NCBI GenBank assembly: GCA_035690725.1
Contig: DASSKF010000159.1
Coordinates: forward strand, 1 to 11,468
From: DASSKF01 sp035690725
GTDB lineage: Bacteria; Actinomycetota; Actinomycetes; Actinomycetales; Dermatophilaceae
Reading direction: 5' to 3'
Length of the DNA: 11,468 bases
Shown in pieces: positions 7,077-11,468 of this stretch; the first letter of the stretch is position 1; each line of letters begins with the position of its first letter. The notes under the pieces were generated by a model. That model did no database searches, had not been told where the DNA came from, and saw only the letters and a list, made by a program, of their open reading frames with translations. The translations under genes and the position numbers were made by a program.

Positions 7077-7871
7077 TCAGATCACCGTCTCGAACCGCTG
7101 GACCAGGTCGCTCTGGATCGTCGTCGTCACCGTCTGCCACAGCCCGCTGACCATGAGCACGCCGAGCGCGACCAGCACGACACCGCCGATCATCCGGATC
7201 GCGCGGTGGTGGTCGCGCAGCCACCGGCTCGCCCGGCCCGCCCACGTCCAGCCGGCGGCGATCAGCAGGAACGGCAGGCCCATCCCGATGCTGTAGGCGA
7301 TCGCCAGCACCAGGCCGCGCCGGACCAGGTCGGCGTCGCCGGACACCGTCGTGGACAGGGTGACGATCGAACCCAGCACCGGGCTGATGCACGGCGACAT
7401 GCCGAGGCCGAACACCACACCGAGCAGCGGGGCGCCGGCGAGCCCGGCCGCGGGGCGCCACCGCGGCTGCCACCCCCGCTGCCCGCCCAGCCCGACGAAG
7501 ACCAGGCCGAGGGCGATGACGACGACGCCACCAACGCGCATGAGCAGCTCCTGGTGGGCGAGCAGCAGCGTGCCGAGGGCGGAGGCGGTGAGGAAGATCG
7601 CGATGAAGACGGCGCTGAAGCCGAGGACGAACAGCAGGGCGCCGAGGACGAGCCGGCTGCGCCGGCGCTGGTCGAGCGCGACCCCCGAGATGCCGGTCAC
7701 GTAGCCGAGGAAGCCGGGGACCAGCGGCAGCACGCACGGTGAGGCGAACGAGACCACGCCGGCAGCGAGGGCGACGACCACGGCCAGCGGCAGGGCCCCG
7801 GAGGTCACCGTGCTGCCGGCGTCGGCGGCGACGGACGCGAGGACCGGCGGGAGGGGACCGAGCTCAGCCAT
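7077..7871 (-). CDS. ccdA: Cytochrome c biogenesis thiol-reductant transporter CcdA
   Basis: A 264-residue member of the CcdA/DsbD-transmembrane family. It passes electrons from cytoplasmic thioredoxin across the membrane to extracytoplasmic thiol proteins such as ResA. The two redox cysteines are present in their family motifs: FASPCVLPLVP (42-52, Cys46) and MSPCISPVLGS (158-168, Cys161). Six hydrophobic helices are apparent from about 26 to 246. The start is ATG at 7871-7869, 21 bases after the resA stop, and no Shine-Dalgarno sequence is visible in that gap. It could therefore depend on coupling to resA. The short pre-helix N-terminus (residues 1-25) is variable in the family, so a slightly later start cannot be excluded. 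The immediate neighbours resA and resB make cytochrome c maturation the natural role. Confidence 0.95.
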   Translation of the reverse strand: MAELGPLPPVLASVAADAGSTVTSGALPLAVVVALAAGVVSFASPCVLPLVPGFLGYVTGISGVALDQRRRSRLVLGALLFVLGFSAVFIAIFLTASALGTLLLAHQELLMRVGGVVVIALGLVFVGLGGQRGWQPRWRPAAGLAGAPLLGVVFGLGMSPCISPVLGSIVTLSTTVSGDADLVRRGLVLAIAYSIGMGLPFLLIAAGWTWAGRASRWLRDHHRAIRMIGGVVLVALGVLMVSGLWQTVTTTIQSDLVQRFETVI

Positions 7872-7892
7872 GGTGCTGCCGTGCCGTCGCCG

Positions 7893-8507
7893 TCAGGCCT
7901 TCGTGCCGAGCACGTCGTGGACCAGGCCGGTCAGCGTGCTCTCGTCGACAGGACCGGAGACCCGCGCAGCCAGGCGGCCCTTCTTGTCCAGCACGAGGGT
8001 CGTGGGGGTGCTCGCCGCCTTCCCGCGCAGCGCGAGCATGGTCCGCCCGCCGTCGTCGGCGAGCGAGGGGTAGGTGATGCCGTTCGACCGGACGAAGGCC
8101 AGCCCCGTCTCGGCGCTCTCGCGGCGGTCGACCCCCATGAACTGCACCGGGGCGCCGGACTTCCGGAGCTTCTCCCACGCCTTCTGCAGCTCGGGTGCCT
8201 CCCGCACGCACGGCCCGCACCAGGAGCCCCAGACGTTGAGGACGACGACCTTCCCGCGCTCGTCGTCGAGCGTCCACTTCTTCCCGCGCAGCGTCGTGCC
8301 GGACAGCTCCAGCGGCTGCTTGCGCTCCTTCACGGCGACCTTCTCGATCGAGCCGTCGCCGGAGATGTAGCCCTTCTGGTCGCCCGAGTTCGCCTGCGCG
8401 GAGATGGAGTTGGGGTCCTGCGAGCAGGCGGCGGTGCCGAGGGCGAGGGCGAGCACCACGGCCGCGGCCGGAACACGACGCAGCAGGCCCATCCCGGCGT
8501 GGCTCAT
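7893..8507 (-). CDS. resA: Thiol-disulfide reductase, TlpA/ResA-like lipoprotein
   Basis: A 204-residue thioredoxin-fold protein that should reduce the CXXCH cysteines of apocytochrome c outside the membrane so that haem can be attached. The N-terminus is a lipoprotein signal peptide: basic LLRR, a hydrophobic core, then LGTAAC with Cys28 as the probable lipidated residue (the T-A-A box is slightly off the consensus). The active site is WGSWCGPCVREAP (93-105; Cys97 and Cys100). The cis-proline motif STPTT (166-170) and the final LVLDKKGRL strand complete the fold. The ATG at 8507 overlaps the upstream stop (ATGA, 8504-8507). Longer in-frame extensions upstream lie inside the phosphatase gene. 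CcdA, next in the operon, is the expected electron donor. Confidence 0.93.
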   Translation of the reverse strand: MSHAGMGLLRRVPAAAVVLALALGTAACSQDPNSISAQANSGDQKGYISGDGSIEKVAVKERKQPLELSGTTLRGKKWTLDDERGKVVVLNVWGSWCGPCVREAPELQKAWEKLRKSGAPVQFMGVDRRESAETGLAFVRSNGITYPSLADDGGRTMLALRGKAASTPTTLVLDKKGRLAARVSGPVDESTLTGLVHDVLGTKA

Positions 8508-9205
8508 GCACCGGCCCCCGAGTGGGCGCGGGGCAGCAGCGGGGCGGCCGGCTCGGAGTAGCTGATCGAGCTCAGCTGGTCGCCGACGTAGGTGAGGGAG
8601 GTGAGCGAGGCCAGCGAGCACTGCCGGCGCCGCGGGTCGTGCCAGAGCCGGTGGCCCTCCAGGCGGCTGCGGACGATCCAGATCGGGAGCTGGTGGCTGA
8701 CGATGACCGCCTCGTGGCCGCGGGCCGCCTCCCGGGTGTCGGCGATCGCGCCGAGCATGCGGTCGGCGATGTCGACGTAGGGCTCGCCCCACGACGGCTT
8801 GAACGGGTTGGTCAGCCGGGACCAGTGGCGCGGCCGGCGCAGCGACCCGTCGCCGACACCGAAGGTCATGCCCTCGAAGTAGTTCCCGCCTTCGATGAGC
8901 CGGTCGTCGACGCGGACGGTGAGGCCGTGCGGCGCCGCGATCGGGGCGGCCGTCTCCTGTGCGCGCTCCAGCGGAGAGGAGGCGACCACGGCCACGTCGC
9001 TGCCGGCGAGGTGCCGACCGACCAGCTCGGCCATCTCCCGCCCCAGCGGGGAGAGGTGGTAGCCGGGCAACCGGCCGTAGAGGACGCCGGCGGGGTTGTC
9101 GACCTCCCCGTGGCGCAGCAGGTGCACCACGGTGCGCGGGTCCGCGCCGGGGGCGTCCTCGGGCTGGTGGCCCGACCGCGTCGCCGCGTCCTCACTCCCG
9201 GTCAT
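8504..9205 (-). CDS. Histidine phosphatase family protein (phosphoglycerate mutase-like)
   Basis: A 233-residue protein of the histidine phosphatase superfamily. The RHGE motif (31-34) supplies the nucleophile His32. SSPLERAQETA (76-86) contains the second phosphate-binding Arg81. Glu105 lies in LIEGGNYFEG as the likely acid, and SHQ (170-172) provides the second catalytic His171. The set looks complete, so activity is expected. The substrate is unknown: cofactor-dependent mutase, phosphatase on a small metabolite, or other. The family cannot be resolved by reading. The ATG at 9205 overlaps the hemL stop (ATGA), and the stop overlaps resA in the same way, so it is embedded in the haem/cytochrome c operon. 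The same order is known in M. tuberculosis (Rv0524-Rv0529). A first stretch of about 22 residues is hydrophilic and probably disordered. Confidence 0.9.
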   Translation of the reverse strand: MTGSEDAATRSGHQPEDAPGADPRTVVHLLRHGEVDNPAGVLYGRLPGYHLSPLGREMAELVGRHLAGSDVAVVASSPLERAQETAAPIAAPHGLTVRVDDRLIEGGNYFEGMTFGVGDGSLRRPRHWSRLTNPFKPSWGEPYVDIADRMLGAIADTREAARGHEAVIVSHQLPIWIVRSRLEGHRLWHDPRRRQCSLASLTSLTYVGDQLSSISYSEPAAPLLPRAHSGAGA

Positions 9206-10554
9206 GGCCGGATTGTCGCAAACGAGTCTGTGACCGCGGTGACCGCCGCCGGGAGGGCCTCGAGCACCCGGTTCACGGCCGCGTCGTCGTGCGCCGCGCT
9301 GACGAACCAGGTCTCGAACGCGCTCGGCGGCAGGTGCACGCCGCCCCGCAGCATGCCGTGGAAGAACGCCGTGAACGCGTCGGTGTCCTGGTCGCGCGCG
9401 TCGTCGTAGTCGCGCACCTCGCCCTCCCGGAAGAAGACGCTGAACATGCTGCCCGCCCACTGGATCCGGTGCGGTATGCCGGCCCGGGAGAGCTCGTCGG
9501 TCGTCGCCTGCGCGATGGCGCCGCTGGCGGCGTCGAGCCGCTCGTAGACGGCGGGGGTGCACCCGCGGAGGGTGGCCAGGCCGGCGGCCGTGGCGACCGG
9601 GTTCCCGGACAGCGTGCCCGCCTGGTAGACGGGTCCGGTCGGCGCGAGGCGTTGCATCACCTCGGCCCGGCCGCCGAAGGCGGCCGTCGGGAAGCCGCCG
9701 CCCATGACCTTGCCGAAGGTGAACAGGTCGGGTGCGCCCTCGGCATACGGGCCCTCCAGGCCGAACCAGCCGGCGGGGCTGCACCGGAAACCGGTCATCA
9801 CCTCGTCGGAGATGAGCAGCGCACCGTGCTCCCTGGTCACCCGGCGCAGGCCGGCGGTGAACCCGGGCTGCGGCGGGACGACGCCCATGTTGCCGGCGCT
9901 GGCCTCGGTGATGACGGCGGCGATCTCCGCACCGTGCTCGGCGAACGCGGCCTCGACGGCGGCCAGGTCGTTGTAGGGGACGACGATCGTCTCCCCCGCG
10001 CTGGAGGAGGGCACGCCGGCCGAGTCGGGCAGCGCGAAGGTCGCGACACCGCTCCCCGCGGAGGCGAGGAGGGCGTCGACGTGGCCGTGGTAGCAGCCGG
10101 CGAACTTCACGACCTTCGACCGGCCGGTGAACCCGCGGGCCAGGCGGATCGCGCTCATCGTGGCCTCGGTGCCGCTGTTGACCAGCCGGGCCTGCTCGAC
10201 CGGCTCGACCCGGGCCACGATCTCCTCCACGAGGGCCACCTCGTGCTCGCTGGGGGTACCGAACGAGAAGCCCTGGCGGGCCGCGTCCTGCACGGCGGCG
10301 AGCACCTCGGGATGGGTGTGGCCGAGGATCATCGGCCCCCACGAGCAGATCAGGTCGACGTAGTCGCGGCCGTCGACGTCGCGCAGCCAGGCCCCCTCGG
10401 CGCTCGCCATGAACGGCGGGGTGCCGCCGACCGACCCGAAGGCGCGGACGGGGCTGTTCACGCCGCCGGGGATGACCTTCGTGGCGCGGTCGAAGAGCGC
10501 CTGGGAGGCGGGCAGCGAGGCCGGGTGCGGTGCTGGGGGCTGGGCGGACGTCAT
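9202..10554 (-). CDS. hemL: Glutamate-1-semialdehyde 2,1-aminomutase (HemL)
   Basis: A 450-residue PLP-dependent class III aminotransferase-fold enzyme. It converts glutamate-1-semialdehyde to 5-aminolevulinate, the C5-pathway entry to haem. Motifs: VIPGGVNSPVRAF (27-39), a strong HemL marker; NSGTEATMSAIRLAR (126-140); FAGCYHGHVD (151-160); LISDEVMTGFR (248-258) with the PLP-binding Asp250; TFGKVMGGGFP (279-289) with the Schiff-base Lys282; and AGTLSGNPV (312-320). Length is normal, with an extra Pro/Ala-rich stretch of about 17 residues at the N-terminus. The start at ATG 10554 is immediately preceded by a -10-like box rather than a ribosome binding site. It heads the operon that continues into the phosphatase, resA, ccdA, resB and ccsB, linking haem supply to haem attachment. 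Confidence 0.96.
   Translation of the reverse strand: MTSAQPPAPHPASLPASQALFDRATKVIPGGVNSPVRAFGSVGGTPPFMASAEGAWLRDVDGRDYVDLICSWGPMILGHTHPEVLAAVQDAARQGFSFGTPSEHEVALVEEIVARVEPVEQARLVNSGTEATMSAIRLARGFTGRSKVVKFAGCYHGHVDALLASAGSGVATFALPDSAGVPSSSAGETIVVPYNDLAAVEAAFAEHGAEIAAVITEASAGNMGVVPPQPGFTAGLRRVTREHGALLISDEVMTGFRCSPAGWFGLEGPYAEGAPDLFTFGKVMGGGFPTAAFGGRAEVMQRLAPTGPVYQAGTLSGNPVATAAGLATLRGCTPAVYERLDAASGAIAQATTDELSRAGIPHRIQWAGSMFSVFFREGEVRDYDDARDQDTDAFTAFFHGMLRGGVHLPPSAFETWFVSAAHDDAAVNRVLEALPAAVTAVTDSFATIRP
9211..9221 (-). promoter_or_regulatory. Repeated element before the phosphatase gene, possible internal -10
   Basis: The minus strand reads TTGCGACAATC, identical over 11 bases to the element before hemL. 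It ends five bases before the phosphatase ATG at 9205. As an extended -10 (TGc then GACAAT), it would start transcription at or next to the A of that ATG. It lies inside the last codons of hemL, so the match could be chance. Confidence 0.3.
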
Positions 10555-10555
10555 A

Positions 10556-10578
10556 CCGCCGATTGTCGCAACCGGCGG
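10556..10578. promoter_or_regulatory. Near-perfect palindrome over the hemL -10, candidate operator
   Basis: Left arm CCGCCGATTG (10556-10565) and right arm CAACCGGCGG (10569-10578) pair at nine of ten positions around TCG. The palindrome ends one base before the hemL ATG (A at 10554). The promoter-like box GACAAT lies within it. It could be an operator, or a hairpin ending the marR transcript, although no T-run follows. Confidence 0.45.
10562..10571 (-). promoter_or_regulatory. Probable extended -10 of a leaderless hemL promoter
   Basis: The minus strand reads TTGCGACAAT: a TGn extension directly before GACAAT (four of six matches to TATAAT, with the key A and final T). Seven bases separate it from the hemL ATG. 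No Shine-Dalgarno sequence and no -35 are visible. This layout suggests a leader of zero or one base. Confidence 0.45.
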
Positions 10579-10602
10579 CCGACGCGCGGTGGTGCGGTCC
10601 GC

Positions 10603-11124
10603 TCAGCAGGCGTCGCTGCCCTTGCCCCGGTCCTCACCCCCCGGGGCCTTGCGGATGCCGGTGCCGACCGCGTGCATGGCCCGTCCGAGGGCCAGGAACT
10701 CCTCGCGGGTGAGGTGGTCGGTCAGGTGGCGGCGCACGCTGTCGACGTGGACCCGGGCCATCTCCTCCAGCGCCGTCATGCCGTCGTCGGTGAGAAAGAG
10801 CTCGACCCCCCGGCGGTCGACCGGCGAGGGGCGGCGGGTCACCCAGCCGCGCCGCTCCAGCCGGGCGGCCGTGTGGGTGAGCCGGCTGCGGGACTGCACC
10901 ACGAGGTCCGCGAGCGCAGACATGCGCAGGTGCCGGCGCGGTGCCTCCGAGAGCATGGAGAGCACCTCGTACTCCGACAGCTGCACGCCGTGCTTCTGCA
11001 GGTCGCGGTCGAGGACCGTCTCGAGCAGGCGACCGGTGCGCAGGTAGTTGCGCCAGGCGTACTGCTCCTCGGCATCCAGCCAGCGGGTCCCGGCACGCTC
11101 GCCGGTCGAGGTGTCCCCGGCCAT
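10603..11124 (-). CDS. MarR-family transcriptional regulator
   Basis: A 173-residue winged-helix regulator of MarR type. Helix 1 starts at AWRNYLRTGRLLETVLDRDL (23-42). LSEYEVLSMLSEAP (49-62) is the classical entry into the DNA-binding domain. MSALADLVVQSRSRLTHTAARLERRGWV (68-95) is the recognition region, and RRPSPVDRRGVELFLTDDG (97-115) is the wing with its typical D-R-R-G. The C-terminal helix region (118-155) gives the dimer. The start is ATG at 11124, eight bases after GGAGG (11137-11133, minus strand). It is divergent from a yceI-family gene, and the space between holds a palindrome of MarR-operator type. It therefore probably represses itself and yceI. It lies 48 bases before hemL on the same strand and could be co-transcribed with it. 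The ligand is unknown. Confidence 0.92.
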   Translation of the reverse strand: MAGDTSTGERAGTRWLDAEEQYAWRNYLRTGRLLETVLDRDLQKHGVQLSEYEVLSMLSEAPRRHLRMSALADLVVQSRSRLTHTAARLERRGWVTRRPSPVDRRGVELFLTDDGMTALEEMARVHVDSVRRHLTDHLTREEFLALGRAMHAVGTGIRKAPGGEDRGKGSDAC

Positions 11125-11195
11125 CAGGCCCCCCTCCGGCCGGCTGTGACCGACCCCACCACGTCCGCGAGCATGAAAAAAGTGTAGTCGGCCGG

Positions 11196-11203
11196 AATAT
11201 AGT
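11196..11203. promoter_or_regulatory. Overlapping divergent -10 boxes for yceI and marR
   Basis: TATAGT at 11198-11203 on the plus strand is one base from the -10 consensus. TATATT at 11201-11196 on the minus strand is also one base away. They overlap in an unusually AT-rich patch of this GC-rich window. The plus-strand start would fall near 11210, inside the adjacent palindrome. A second minus-strand candidate is TACACT at 11186-11181. No good -35 boxes are seen. Confidence 0.4.
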
Positions 11204-11216
11204 TGAATGCTCAACT
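11201..11216. promoter_or_regulatory. Palindromic operator, probable MarR-family binding site
   Basis: AGTTGA (11201-11206) and TCAACT (11211-11216) are perfect inverted repeats around ATGC. This is the size and shape of a MarR dimer site. A second, smaller inverted repeat, CAAC-T-GTTG (11212-11220), overlaps its right arm. It abuts the divergent -10 boxes, so bound protein would block both genes. Confidence 0.65.
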
Positions 11217-11269
11217 GTTGGACCTGGTGATGCCGGCGAGTCCGCCCCGGCATTCCCCACGACAGAAAC

Positions 11270-11275
11270 AAGGAG
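11270..11275 (+). promoter_or_regulatory. Ribosome binding site of the yceI-family gene
   Basis: AAGGAG, nine bases before the ATG at 11285. It is a clear Shine-Dalgarno sequence in a leader of about 75 bases if transcription starts near 11210. Confidence 0.75.
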
Positions 11276-11284
11276 TACGACACA

Positions 11285-11468
11285 ATGAGCACGCTGCAGA
11301 ACCTGACCCCCGGCACCTGGACGGTCGACCCCTCGCACAGCGAGATCGGCTTCGTCGCCCGCCACCTGATGGTGACCAAGGTCCGTGGCACGTTCCCGGA
11401 GTTCGAGGCCGACGTCCGCATCGCCGAGCCGTTCGAGGACTCCAGCGTCCGCGCCACCGTCCAGCTCG
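11285..11468 (+). CDS. YceI-family lipocalin-like protein, N-terminal part
   Basis: The first 61 codons are seen; the gene continues beyond the right edge. The N-terminus TPGTWTVDPSHSEIGFVARH, then LMVTKVRGTFPEFEADVRI, is the classic opening of the YceI family, a beta-barrel of lipocalin-like shape known to bind polyisoprenoid molecules in some members. No signal peptide is visible, so this version is probably cytoplasmic, as is common in actinobacteria. The start is ATG with a good ribosome binding site nine bases upstream. It is divergent from the marR gene and shares an operator-like palindrome with it, so it is likely the regulator's main target. The physiological role is unknown; stress response or isoprenoid handling are the usual suggestions. 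Confidence 0.9.
   Translation, partial: MSTLQNLTPGTWTVDPSHSEIGFVARHLMVTKVRGTFPEFEADVRIAEPFEDSSVRATVQL

Noticed and set aside
8959..11187. A 742-residue open frame on the plus strand over hemL and marR
   Set aside because: It is the antisense shadow of two well-supported genes, with biased Arg/Gly/His composition and no recognisable domain.
1..11468. tRNA, rRNA, insertion sequence, CRISPR array or phage genes
   Set aside because: I saw no clover-leaf sequence, transposase motif, regularly spaced repeat or phage-like protein; nearly all bases lie in core metabolic genes.

Overview
The window is very GC-rich, with strong G/C at third codon positions, dense packing and many 4-base stop/start overlaps. 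The gene content (short MenE, MenA, system II cytochrome c maturation, HemL, a MarR/YceI pair) points to an actinobacterium. A Micrococcales member such as the Intrasporangiaceae is my best guess, from gene order and protein style only.

Layout from left to right: (1) A minus-strand pxpA-pxpB-pxpC operon for ATP-dependent 5-oxoproline hydrolysis occupies 1-1580; pxpC runs off the left edge. (2) A plus-strand menaquinone block occupies 1654-4074: menE, a small PLDc_N-type two-helix membrane protein, and menA. (3) A minus-strand block runs from 11124 down to 4094. In transcription order it holds a MarR-type regulator, hemL, a histidine-phosphatase-family protein, resA, ccdA, resB, ccsB and a DUF4229-type membrane protein. 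(4) A plus-strand yceI-family gene starts at 11285 and leaves the window on the right.

The genes fit one physiological theme. HemL makes 5-aminolevulinate for haem. ResA and CcdA deliver reducing power to apocytochrome c outside the membrane. ResB and CcsB move haem and attach it. MenE and MenA make the menaquinone that feeds the cytochrome chain. The order hemL, phosphatase-like gene, resA, ccdA, resB, ccsB matches the Rv0524-Rv0529 locus of Mycobacterium tuberculosis as I remember it, so this part is conserved core rather than accessory DNA.

No RNA genes, insertion sequences, CRISPR arrays or phage genes are visible. The most interesting signals are regulatory. There is a near-perfect palindrome laid over an extended -10 just before hemL, and the same 11-base element recurs just before the phosphatase gene. 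A leaderless-type promoter fits menE. An operator-like palindrome lies between the divergent marR and yceI genes. The best open functional question is what the histidine phosphatase does inside a haem/cytochrome c operon. I see no clearly novel multi-gene system.
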